64,000 nucleotides of DNA from Dendrocalamus latiflorus. Lineage: Eukaryota; Streptophyta; Magnoliopsida; Poales; Poaceae. The stretch lies in contig CM029622.1 of the NCBI GenBank assembly GCA_017311315.1, positions 12,556,433-12,620,432 on the forward strand, written 5' to 3'. The position numbers were made by a program, and so were the translations under genes. The notes below the pieces were generated by a model that was not told the origin of the DNA, did no database searches, and worked only from the letters and a program-made list of their open reading frames with translations. This document shows positions 1-10,087 of the stretch, one piece after another; within the stretch, counting starts at the first letter, position 1, and every line of letters starts with the position of its first letter.

Positions 1-1262
1 GTGGTACTGAACTGCTCACGAAATGCATCTATGCAGATACCTAAGTTCTGTACTGTGCTCTTTCTATCTTGATCTGTTGTATAAAATATGTACCCATTAA
101 TGTCGTATCCTTGCCATGTTACAATTTTAAATTTTGGCCCTCTTGCTAACCATTGCAGCATTTCACTTGATGACCTCTCAGTGAATTGCACCCTTAACCA
201 TTCATTGAACCGACAATTGTGTTGTCTTGTGATCCAATCCTCCGACCGGCCTGGATTCTCTTGGCGTAGCATGCTCTTATGCATTTCAATATATGGGGGA
301 CACTTCAGCCATGTATTGCAAGATCGTGAAATGGGCTTGAGTGTACATGTCCAAATTAGGAGTTATTGCTTTCCTTCCAATGGTCCCGGTACCCTCTAGC
401 CTCCCCTTATGATGAGATAGAGGCACACCTATTAGTTCGACTTCAGCCATGTAATCGATGCAAAACTTAATGACCTCTTTGATTGCATAACCTTCGATGA
501 TGCTGCCCACCGGCCGAGATTGATTACATACATAGGACATGAGATTCCCATGTACCTCTCAAACGGGTATATATGACGTAGAAACATGGGGCCGTATATC
601 TTTATCGCTTTTAGCAGGTGGACAATGAGATGGACCATGATATTGAAAAATGACGGATAGAAATACATCTCAAGATGACATAGAGTCATCACCACATCAG
701 TTTACAGAGCATCTAGTCCATCACAATTGATGACCTTCAGAGCAATTGTGTTAAAGAAATAGCACAACCTCATGATTGTCACTCGAACATTGTTTGGCAA
801 AATACTTCTAATTGCAATAGGAAGCAATTGTATCACTAGCACATGACAATCATGAGACTTCATACTAATTAATTTCAAATCTTCTATGGAAACAAGTTTC
901 TTTATGCTGGCGGAGTGACCGGACGAAACTTTCACACCATGCAAGCACTAACACAGTTCAGTTCTCTTAGACTTAGACAGAGTGTAGCACGCTGGAGGGA
1001 GATACATGCGGCCTTTATCAGTCTCTATCAGTGCTAACTCGGTCCTGATCTTCTGATGGGTCCTCAACTTACGTCCCTTTCTTTTGACGGTTCCTCAACT
1101 TATGTCACTTTCTAAGTACAACATCGATGTCGTTGATCATATCATACACCTTTTCCCCGCTAAAAGGCCTTGGTGCTGAGTCAACCTCTTTATTTTTTTC
1201 AAATTATTTCTTCATCTTGCGGTATGGGTGATACATTGGAAGGATCCTACGGTGATGCATGA
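1..1262 (-). pseudogene. CACTA transposase C-terminal part: tnp2 end, DUF4218, start of DUF4216 (broken)
   Basis: Past the MITE the transposase resumes (the region of the sister copy's VYDMVKDLDVVLRKG motif lies near 1080-1150). The DUF4218 motifs DCHVLVIQLLPIAIRSILP and VMTLCHLEMYFYPSFFNIM lie at about 944-600, and a DUF4216-like stretch (FKIVTWQGYDINGY by six-frame reading) lies near 60-170. Adjacent pieces are in different frames and stops are frequent. The same DUF4218/DUF4216 segment recurs at 55.15-56.2 kb. These domains accompany the tnp2 core in plant CACTA transposases; their biochemical roles are not established. Confidence 0.82.
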
Positions 1263-1264
1263 TG

Positions 1265-1506
1265 GGCCTATTCTTTTTGGCTGGAGCTTATGGCTTTTGG
1301 CTGCGGCATGTGGCTTTTGGACTGTTTGTGTGAAAGATTACAGAGTAACAGAAACTCATGTGCGGTTTTTACCGATATAAATGAAGTCAGTAAAGTATGT
1401 ACTACAATTAACTAGTAGACCCTATCTTGAAAAGATACTTTATTTAAAAGCTAGTTACTGTAGAAAAGCCAAAAAGCAGCTTTTAAAAGCTGAAAAGAAC
1501 ACGGCC
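1265..1506 (+). mobile_element. MITE-like element, family copy 1, nested in CACTA transposase
   Basis: About 240 bp with imperfect inverted ends. The left reads GGCCTATTCTTTTTGGCTGG and the complement of the right reads GGCCGTGTTCTTTTCAGC. It interrupts the transposase reading frame between the TIGNLS...SHKT part and the MHHRRI part, which are contiguous in the sister copy at 14.7-14.9 kb. Related sequence occurs at 9364-9577 and 17795-17911, sharing GAGATTACAGAGTAACAGAAAC-like and ACTAGTAGACCCTATCTT blocks. I could not define a target-site duplication, so the superfamily is open. Confidence 0.65.
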
Positions 1507-1508
1507 TA

Positions 1509-2640
1509 TAGTTTTGTGCGAGTTGTTCAACCACATACTCTCTGTATAATCTAAGCAATGCAGACATACTTTGGCTCCTTTCATACTCAGCCTCGATAGG
1601 TTACCAATGGTAGAAAAATCATTGATGGTGTAGAACAACATGGCACACATAGTGAAGTTATGTCGTTTGTCCCATCCCACACCCACACCCCTTCGTTCCA
1701 TAGTGTCACAAGATCTTCTACCAATGGTTCTAGGTACACATCAATATCGTTCTCAGGTTGCTTTAGCCCTTGGATAAGTAGTGACATCAAAATGTAATTT
1801 TGCTTCATACACAACCAAGGAGAAATGTTGTATATGTATACATTCATGAGCCAGGTGCTATGTCGGCTGCTTATGTTACCAAAAGGATTCATTTCATCTA
1901 TACTCAACCCAAACCTTATATTTCTCAGTTTCACACTGAAGTCTGTAAACATCGTATCGATGTTTATCCATTGGGCAGAATTAGCAATGTGTATTATCAT
2001 TCCATCTTTCTTACGCTCCTCCGAGTGCCAACGCAGCAATCTTGTATTCTTTTGGTTAGCAAATAAATGCTTCAAATGGAGAATTACAGGCAAATACCAC
2101 ATCTCAGGAGGAGGTCCATGCTTCACCTCAATGCCTTCACCATCATCGGAGTCATTCTTACGCTTGTATCGGGATGCTTTGCACAACAGACAAACATGTA
2201 ATTTTGCACACTCTTTACGGTAGAGGATATAATCATTCGGATATGCATCTATTCTTTGTACTTCTATTTCCAATGGACAAAAAACCTTTTTGGCTTGGTA
2301 GGTGGTTCTTAACAACATTTTTTCCTCTAGAAGGTTGTTCGCTAGGAGATCTAATAATGTCGTGAAACTCTTGTCGGACCAACCATTGCTTGCCTTCAAT
2401 TTCAGAAATTCAAGAATAGATGACAACTTTGTGTATTGCAGCTTGCAAGCTGGTAACAAAGGTTTCTCCGAGTCCTCCATCAAGCTCTTGAATTTACCAA
2501 ACTCTCTCTCACTATAGTTCTCTTCTGCATTGCATAGCATCTAATCTAGATTATCATCATACGACCTATCCTCATCAAAAGCACAGTCCACAACCCGTAT
2601 ATCGTTGTCTTCCTCGATGATGTTATAATTATCACAAACA
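1509..2640 (-). pseudogene. CACTA TNP2-type transposase, N-terminal and tnp2 core part (broken)
   Basis: A 317-codon open frame (2540 to 1587) carries the TNP2 landmarks LKLKASNGWSDKSF, CPNDYILYRKE and LRWHSEERKKDGM, and it aligns residue for residue with the plus-strand copy at 13.6-15.0 kb. Recognisable coding begins further upstream, near 2622 (a DDNLD stretch), and is cut by a TAG at 2541-2543 where the sister copy has glutamine. The next piece (1701 to about 1509, LFYTINDFSTIGNL) is in another frame and runs into the nested MITE. The protein would cut and rejoin CACTA ends in the nucleus; this copy cannot be translated whole. Confidence 0.88.
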
Positions 2641-2824
2641 GTTCGTATTAATAATCATCTATGAAATATCACAGACCATTATTTATAAGAACCATTTGTG
2701 GTAGTAGGGTATCATAGATGGTACACGAGTCATACTTGTAAAATCATCTATGATAATTATAATACAGATGGTTCGAGGAAATTGTCTACGATGAGCCATC
2801 CAGTATAGCCTTTTTGTAGTAGTG
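2640..2824 (-). repeat. Terminal and subterminal repeats of the first CACTA element
   Basis: The terminal inverted repeat is at 2803-2824 (complement begins CACTACTACAAAAAGGC). Inside it are several degenerate ACAGATGGTT / CATCTATGAT motifs in both orientations. In En/Spm elements such motifs bind the TNPA-type protein. Confidence 0.85.
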
Positions 2825-3173
2825 CCTTTTGCTCTCATTTAAATATTTCAGCCTCTTCTTAAGCATATGTACATGACTAACCACACAAACTATTCCCTCC
2901 TATCTTTCCAAAGCATTTATTGGAAGGGTACTTAATTTAGTCGTTCTCCTTGGTGACTTTCCCAATCTTAGAGCTATCTTAATCTTTGTGCCTAGTCAAA
3001 ACACACTTCATAAAAATCAATGAAGTACCATACTGGACGGTAAAAGCATTAATTAATGTTAATTTACAAAATCAAGTTCATTTTCTCTTTATTTATTACC
3101 CCGTCTGTTTCAAATTAGGATCTAGCCATTTTTAGAGGAATTAGTCAACTAGTCGATTGGGATTCATCATTTC
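2825..3173. other. Gene-free spacer
   Basis: No coding signal. The sequence ACCCCGTCTGTTTCAAATTA near 3099 resembles a Stowaway-type MITE end (consensus CTCCCTCCGTTTCA), but no matching partner end was found on this side of the LTR insertion at 3174. Confidence 0.4.
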
Positions 3174-4416
3174 TGTAGGACCAAAGAGGCGATTAGAAGA
3201 GGGGGGTTGAATAGCGTCACACAAATGATGACCTCTTGTAAATTTTTTCCCTTAAGAAGTTCATGGTTCTTTCACTCCAATAGCTATATGGAGCTATTAA
3301 GATGAGAGCCTAAATCCAAAAAATGAAATGCCCACAAAAAACCAAGCAAAATGAGCCTTCACACACTTGGGGTGGTCTGACCTCAAGGCAGAGCTCAAAA
3401 TCAGTGATTTCAAATCCAAAAATGACATAACTTTCAATCCACAACTTCAAATTACATGAAACGTTGCATACACCTTGCCTAAGATATTGTAAAGCTAATC
3501 CCTAAAGAAATTGAAGCAAATCTTTCCAAAACTTTGAACTTTGTTAATTCAAAGGCAAGTTGCACCAAAATTGGGCCAATATGAAAACAATGATTAGGAG
3601 GAGCTCATGGGAGGAACCAAGCCAAGATGGCTATGGATTGTTTCTGACACATCCTAGCATCCTTAAACCACAACAAGAATCAAACTAAAAGCTCTCAAGA
3701 GAAAAACCCCCAAAATCACTCTTCCACCAAAACTAGGCAAACTCAAGAACTTACAAGTAACAAGTGCCAAACTCAAGAACTTACAAAGGAACAAGTGCTT
3801 AGATGAACAAGATTTGATGTTCAAGAGATGTCTCCATCGCTTACATGCTCTTGGATCTAGCAATATCAAGAAGGGATAAAGAAACACCAAAAACAAAGCC
3901 AAACCAAGAAATCAATACTCAAGCATATGAGAGGAAGATTTGGACGAATTTAGAGATTTGATTTCTATATAGAGATGAATATTTACAACCACTCCCTTGG
4001 AAGAACAAAGCCACTAGGCCAGCACACATACACACACAAGTGCTCTCATCTCTCTCAAGATATTCCTCTCAATCCCTCTCTCTCTTTTCATCATCCATCC
4101 CCTCTCTCTCAAACTCTAACTCCTCCTTGCATAGTAGAGGCTCACATGAAACCCTAAAATCAGCCACTTAATGGATATTATCTACAAAGCCATTGGGAAA
4201 ACCCAAAAACCTAATAACATATAAGGTTTTTGAACTCAACACACACATACGTATTTCAAAGTGATGTCTTCATCTTTAGCTCCATTAGCTTGAATCCATC
4301 ATCCATGGCTCTCATGGAGTATCCTAGATTTAATCCACTTAGACCATCACCATGGTTTCTCATACCACCACTTTTTGGTATTAAGCAATTTACCAAAATA
4401 CCCCTTTATCGACCTT

Positions 4417-6403
4417 TGTAGGATCGGAAATGGCAAAAGAGGGGGGGGGGGGGTGAATGGTGCCTTTAAAAATTTGCCCCCTAAAGTATCCACTCAACAA
4501 TTCTCTTCTCACCAATAGCTATAAGAACTATGATGAGAATGATTCGTGCTCTCTGGAAAACTTTACTAGACAGACACGAGAACAAGGCAAAAAGAACAGA
4601 GCAAATCAGAGAGCTATACAAAAGTACTCTTAGGGCGGTCTGACCGAAGGTCACTGGCCGGTCGGACCGCATAGCCACGGCCGGTCAGACTGCCTAGCCT
4701 CGGCCGGTCAGACCACAGGGCCACGGCCGGTCAGACCGCCGGTGTTGCACCGGTTTGACCGCTAGGGATAGCGGTCTGACCGCCAGGTGCAGTCCGGTCT
4801 GACTGCCACATAGAATTCGGTCTAACCGGGTCTCGGTTCAGTGAACTGCGCAGCCCGACAACAGAACAGGGAAAGCTGATACAAAAGAAAATCACATAAT
4901 TTTCTGCAATCTGGCTATTCCCTTTTTGATCAAATGGTCATGACTTCAAAATAAATAGCAGAGAGACCTCAGAGAGGAGAAATTGCAGACACAGACTTAA
5001 ACACAACAGCAAAATCTAATTTTTCTGACAAACACACTGCAGGTGAGACAAAGTGCGAATTTCTCATGAATCTCTAGACTTTTGCAAATGCACCTTTGAA
5101 ACTCAGCAGGAAATGAACTCAAGGGAAAGAACCATGCTCCAGAAACAAGATTCCTCCTAGAAAACCAAATGGGCAAGGGTCCCCTGACTTCAAACCCTAG
5201 AGAATCAAAACAGAGGAAATACAGTCGGGGACCAAATTGAAGCAAACTAGAACTGAAATCTTTTTCTCTCAGGACATAGCTGGCCAAGATGGCCTGGTGA
5301 TTCTATCCCAGTTCAGAGACAAACATTTTGCTGCTTTTTGAACAAAGAAACAACTTAAGATCAAAAATCAACAGGGAGAAATGAAGAGCAAACAGAAACT
5401 GAAATTCATGACAACTCAAATGAATTCATTGCAATGAATGATTACATGAGGTTTACACCACTCACTACATCCCCACATGAAATTAAATATGAGGAAGAAC
5501 ACACCACTGCTCTCACTACATGCTTCTCCTGAATACACTCACGCAGGAGAGCACTACACTGCTTGCTTTCTTGCATACCTGCTCCCCTCTGCCTCCATCT
5601 CTCCATATGAAGGCAGGAGCTGCTCTCAAAGTAGCAAATCAAGAAAGGTCAGCCCCTTTCCACTCACAAGCTTCACACCCCCCTTGAGGCAAAAGTCAAA
5701 ACATGCATTAGGAGACTTGGAGGGAAACAACATTCATTCTCCAATCCCTAAACCCTTTCTTTTTGACACTAACGGGTCTCCAACCCGTTATCTTCAACCG
5801 AACTCACTTCCGTTTTGCAGTCCTGTGCATTTTACCGAAATGCTCCTGCTGCACCTTCCGGGAAGCTTCCTGTCATCGCACGACCACACCCGGCATCCTG
5901 ACCGTTTGGACCTCAGCTCCTCCCTAAGCCTAGTCCCGATCCACCTCACCGTTGCCCGTCGTGTCCACCACCGGTAGCTCCAGCTCCGGTTCCTCGTCTC
6001 CCGACTCGCAACCACCTCAGCAGCCTCAATCATCTTCGACGTCTCCGACCGTCTGGACCTCGACACCTCTTGTGCCTAGTCCCGGTCCTCCCACGCCTCA
6101 CCATGACCTAGCTTCGAAGTCCTGCAGTCACACAGACAAGCAAACCGTCACATAGCACCGCACGAAACAGCATAATTATCATTAGCATTAATAAAACATA
6201 CTCATACATGAAAAAGCCCGAACAACTGATCGAGAAAACGAACAACTGTCCCAAACACTTTCGACCGCATTCGACCAAGGCCAACTGAACCAAACTGCAC
6301 CATGCACTGACTTGGCGCGAACTAACCAAACCAAACTCAAGCTTTCCAACCCAAGCGTCAATTACTCATCACAAATATGGGGACACCTCCACATGGTCTC
6401 TCA
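4417..6403 (-). mobile_element. Nested solo LTR, same family as the copia LTR at 59393-60778
   Basis: It starts TGTAGGATCGG and ends GTCTCTCA, flanked by the perfect duplication ACCTT (4412-4416 and 6404-6408). The final 450 bp (about 5940-6400) match 60430-60778 closely, including the run GTAGCTCC...GGTTCCTCGTCTCCCGA and the CTGCAGTCACACAGACAAG block. It is 1987 bp against about 1386 bp for the other copy; the excess lies largely in a tract rich in GGTCTGACCG motifs (4630-4830). A poly-G run occurs at 4441-4453. Orientation is inferred from the PBS of the 59-kb copy. Confidence 0.85.
4630..4835. repeat. Cluster of near-palindromic CGGTCAGACCG motifs inside the LTR
   Basis: At least eight copies or near-copies of GGTCTGACCG / CGGTCAGACC, spaced roughly 15-30 bp, in both orientations. 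Single degenerate copies recur near 7310, 7540, 10120, 10270, 11820 and 11880. The function is unknown. Confidence 0.7.
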
Positions 6404-7743
6404 ACCTTTTCTCAATCATTCCCTTTGAAGCATTGCCCATGCTTCATTATCTTCCATATGGCTCCAATGGCTTGTTACCAAGCCTCTCACGCATTCGGAT
6501 CCTACCGAACTATCCTCACTTGTAAAAGGGCCCAAGTCACTTTGGTGCACCACATGCCTTACCATTCACCATGATCGTATCCTACTTCCTTGATTGTTCT
6601 GGACCTCCGCTTCTCCCTAAACTTAGTCCTAGTTCACCTTGTTGTTGCTCGTTATATCCTCCACTCCACAAGCCTTGGTCATCTTCTGATAGCACCTTGA
6701 TCGTCTGGACCTAAGCTCTTTAGCTTAGTATCGATCCCGTCTACCTCACCATGACATAGCTTCGGAGTCCTACAATCAATACCAAAACCAATAAGCAAAC
6801 CGTCACGTAGCACCACACGACATGCAAAATCATCAATTGACATAATTGTTGAGTTATGAATGCAAACCTTCAAAGCTTTGCTCCCGGAAGCATCATCAAC
6901 CCACATAGCCATCACATCGCTCACATTTCACCCAGTGTACCTTTTTACCTCTAAGGTCTTTGCTCAACCTTTGCCATCAATGGTTCTTGTCCATCTTGCA
7001 CCTTACTTGAGTCCAACCATCTAACCCAACATCTATAACTGTTCTAGACCTTGGTTCTCCTAACCGAGTCTTGGTTCTCCTCATTGTTGGCTATAGTTGA
7101 CTCCAAGCCACTTGCACAAAAATAGACCAATAAACTATTTTTGGGCACAAGTTTTTCATGACTTATCTCACATTAGTCCAAATGTGCATCTGTAACTCGT
7201 ACACTTATCTTAATCCCCTAGGACCAATTCCTGAAACAATTTACCTGTTTTCAACATGAACTTTCCAAAAGTCAATATGATCGCCATTGACTAGCTGGTC
7301 AAACCTCACCGGTCTGTCTGACCGCCGGCACCATGCTAGCTAGCGGTCTGACTACTCAACTACACCTAAAAACATTCTCCTTGAAATTTCGATTAAACTC
7401 TATATAGTTTTAGGTCAAGTTTCTAGTTTCAATGACACCTAGTGCAAACACATACCCAAACAAAGCCTACATAACTATTTGGTGTCCATTCTCTAAAAAT
7501 CCATAGGGGTGCAATTTAAGCACAAGACTCAGGGTTGGTTTGACCGACCCTGTAGGGTGGTTAGAACGCACCCTACCCAGTGGTCTGATCGGCCATGTAA
7601 ATTGGTTAGACCAGCTCTAGGTGGACAACAACTCTAAAATTGCAAACACCCAAAATCAAACTCAAACTTCAACAACACATGCAAACCACACCCAATTACT
7701 CATTACAAACCATGGGTAGATCTCCACATGGTCTTACAGTTTC

Positions 7744-8897
7744 AAGATAATTATCTTTTGAGAAAATTAGGAGTGTATGGTTGTGCATTTTTTTTAGTCT
7801 TCTACCCCTAGTTTTAATGATGCAAAAGATGTTAGTAAGGGCAAGCCACCCCCTTAGGACATTTTTTGACAAGATACCCCCTTAGGACATTCCCAATACT
7901 GTTTTTCACTTGTTACCAAGGGCATGCCACATCAGATATTAGATGATGTGGAAGAGATACGGAGAGGGGGGAGAGAGAGAACTTGTTACTTGCATGAGTA
8001 AGGCTCTCAAATCAATAAAAGGAATGGAAGGTGGGAAGTGTGAGAAAGAAAAAGGAAAGAAAAGGGCAGATGACAGGTGGGTCCTATGGAATAATTTAAT
8101 TCATTTTGGGGTCCTTTGGAAACAAGCTTTAGTAACGATATAGTAGAGTGCTTTATTTAAAATCCATCTCTCTCCTCTAGAAAAATGAAGTCTTTTTAGA
8201 CATTGTCACGGTCCCCAAAAGACATTTTTGATCAATTATTTCTATTGTAATATATTTACAAAACCTAATAAAATTATAATATTACGAAAATACCTTTTTA
8301 GACAAATATAGACGTATCATTATCATGTGTCTAATTTAAATATTAAAAAGATTATTGAGTATCAAAGTTTATAATGTTTGATTGTATGTAACTAAAAACG
8401 ACTTTCTTTTATGGCTAGAGAGAGCAACAAGCTATTGGGAATGCCTAGATAGAAACACATCATATATTATGGGTAGGTATGGTGCAATTTTATTAACTAT
8501 TAGTTATTTATATTTCGTGCCTCCTATATGTATGCATTAAGTTTTTTGGAACTTTTTTAACCAAGTATGCATAAAGTAGTTAGAGAAGTATTTTGAAACA
8601 GAGAGTGCATCGTCATTGTTGGAAACACACGAGTAAATGCTCCTTCATTCTCTTACCAGAGAGAACTGATCCTTCCAAACACATGTCTGTATATTAGGCG
8701 CGAAAAAAGCTCATACTGTAATGTAATAATCTCACGTAGAAAATACAGCATGTATCTTTTCATTTCTTTGAAACAGATAGAAATTAAGCCAACGAACCAA
8801 TAGGCAGGCCGGCCAAAAGTACGTCAAAAACAAATGGTGATGGTCATGATCGACTACTCCATGTAAAAGCTAGCTAGTACCAGTGGAGTGTTACGCA
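7744..8897. other. Gene-free AT-rich spacer with MITE-like debris
   Basis: No coding signal. About 7840-8160 holds a block of the kind seen in grass MITEs (GGACATTCCCAATACTG, GCCACATCAG, GGGAGAGAGAGAACTTG, GGTGGGTCCTATGGAATA), but clear ends were not found. GAAACAGAGAGTGCA near 8602-8616 resembles a Stowaway right end without a partner. Confidence 0.45.
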
Positions 8898-9022
8898 TAT
8901 TGTTTAAGTAATATTTAATAAAATTAAATCATAGTTGCTTCTATAGTTATCTCTAAGGTAGTTGCAACTACTTTATTAAAGACAAATATATTCTAATTTT
9001 ATTAAATATTATTTAAATAATA
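8898..9022. mobile_element. Short AT-rich MITE with 29-bp terminal inverted repeats
   Basis: The left arm (8898-8926, TATTGTTTAAGTAATATTTA...) and the complement of the right arm (8994-9022) match at 27 of 29 positions. The 67-bp centre has a smaller GTTGC...GCAAC inverted repeat. Flanking TSDs are unclear because the surroundings are TA-rich. Confidence 0.65.
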
Positions 9023-9363
9023 TATATTTTAAATATACATATCGGATTTATACCGTGGGGCGGGGAGTATATAATTTAGGCAGAAATGGATCGGACGATG
9101 ACGTGTACATGTCGCGGCGGATATGTATGGAGCTAAGTAATCAAGCGGCAGGCAAAGTCTCCAGTCAAAGGCAGTCGCTGCCCAGATGAACGCATTTTTT
9201 ATTTTTATCCGCAGTGGGAAGCCAGAACTGTAGCATGCATGAAACACGTGTGGTCTTCGTTTTAGTTTCCTTTCCAGAGACTGGACCGTGTGTTGTGTGC
9301 CGGAATTTTCCACCGGTACGACAGTGAAACAAATTAGCTACGTAACCTGAATCACAGGTATAG
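9023..9363. other. Gene-free spacer
   Basis: A 94-codon minus-strand frame (9313-9029) shows no recognisable domain, repeat or homologue within the window. I do not call it a gene. Confidence 0.4.
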
Positions 9364-9577
9364 GCCTATAGGGTCTACTTTTTTTCTGGGGTTTATATTT
9401 TTTAATTTTTGAGCTGTTTATATGAGAGATTATAGAGTAATAGAAACTTGCATGCTAGTATAAATAAAGTCGGTACAGTATGTACTAGAATTAACTAGTA
9501 GACCCTATCTTAAAAAAAATACTTCATTTAATAGTTAGTTACTATTGAAAAACCAAAAACTAAAAAAAATAGGACGA
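9364..9577 (+). mobile_element. MITE-like element, family copy 2 (degenerate)
   Basis: It shares with copy 1 (1265-1506), in the same orientation, GAGATTATAGAGTAATAGAA, ACTAGTAGACCCTATCTT and the GTTAGTTACTATTGAAAAACC right part. The ends are worn and the boundaries approximate. Confidence 0.55.
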
Positions 9578-9749
9578 TAGATCAGTTGCATGCTTACGTG
9601 CCACAATTAAATGCCATGGGACCCCACCGGTAAATTCAGTTTTCACGAAAACCGAAAATTTTGAGATTTTCAAAAACGAAGTTTGAACTTTAATATTTTG
9701 CGTTAGCATAAAAAGTTCCTCAGCCATGATACGAACAAATAAATGCTAG

Positions 9750-9791
9750 TAGCCCAGCGGCAGGGAGATGCGCGCGTCTTGGTTCAATTCC
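9750..9791 (+). promoter_or_regulatory. Possible SINE-type internal pol III promoter (A and B boxes)
   Basis: TAGCCCAGCGG (9750-9760) fits the A-box consensus TRGCNNAGYGG, and GGTTCAATTCC (9781-9791) fits the B-box GGTTCRANNCC. They are 31 bp apart start to start, within the range for tRNA-derived SINEs. The surrounding sequence does not fold as a tRNA by eye. A degenerate B-box-like GGGTTGGAATCC lies on the minus strand near 9895-9906. No SINE ends were found. Confidence 0.35.
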
Positions 9792-10087
9792 TGTGCGCAG
9801 CATGATGCTAATTTTTTTTTCATGCATTTAGTTAGTATGTGTGGGACTCACATGTCCGTGCTGGAATAAGAGAAAAAAATGGCAGCAAGGCCAGGATTCC
9901 AACCCACGACTGGGTGCACGCAAGCCCCACCCAAGCCGCTAGAATTAAACGGTGCATTACGTTCATAGTTTGGATTTTTAAACTTTATACGTGTAGAACC
10001 CGTAGAGAATGTCCATGGTCCATGTGTGTTGAATAATTGATAATCATACGAGTTAAAGTTTGAATTTGTGAGAGTTCGTAAGTTTTT

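Larger units (their letters stand above)
1..2824 (-). mobile_element. CACTA (En/Spm-type) DNA transposon, 3' part cut by window edge
   Basis: The right boundary at 2824 reads GTAGTAGTG on the plus strand, the complement of the CACTACTAC terminus. It is preceded (about 2640-2800) by subterminal repeats of the ACAGATGGTT type. Inside, on the minus strand, are a TNP2-type transposase (2640 to 1509), more transposase plus DUF4218 (1262 to 286), and the start of DUF4216 (about 240 to 1). The order is that of plant CACTA elements. Coding is broken by stops and by a MITE at 1265-1506, so the element is non-functional. Its other end lies outside the window. Confidence 0.9.
3174..7738 (-). mobile_element. 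Solo LTR (copia-type family), interrupted by a second solo LTR
   Basis: It begins TGTAGGACCAAAG on the plus strand and ends CATGGTCTTACA. The flanks are ATTTC (3169-3173) and GTTTC (7739-7743), a 4-of-5 match that fits an old 5-bp duplication. Removing the nested LTR and one TSD copy leaves about 2.57 kb. The end sequences resemble the copia LTR at 59393-60778 (TGTAGG, then a GAGGGGGGTTGAAT block). By that element's PBS position, TGTAGG is the LTR 3' end, so this LTR is on the minus strand. No internal retrotransposon sequence adjoins it, so it is a solo LTR left by unequal recombination. Short ORFs inside are not genes. Confidence 0.75.

Noticed and set aside
5794..6155. Short Ser/Arg-rich frames
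   Set aside because: Inside the solo LTR at 4417-6403; the same DNA recurs in the copia LTR at 60.4-60.6 kb.
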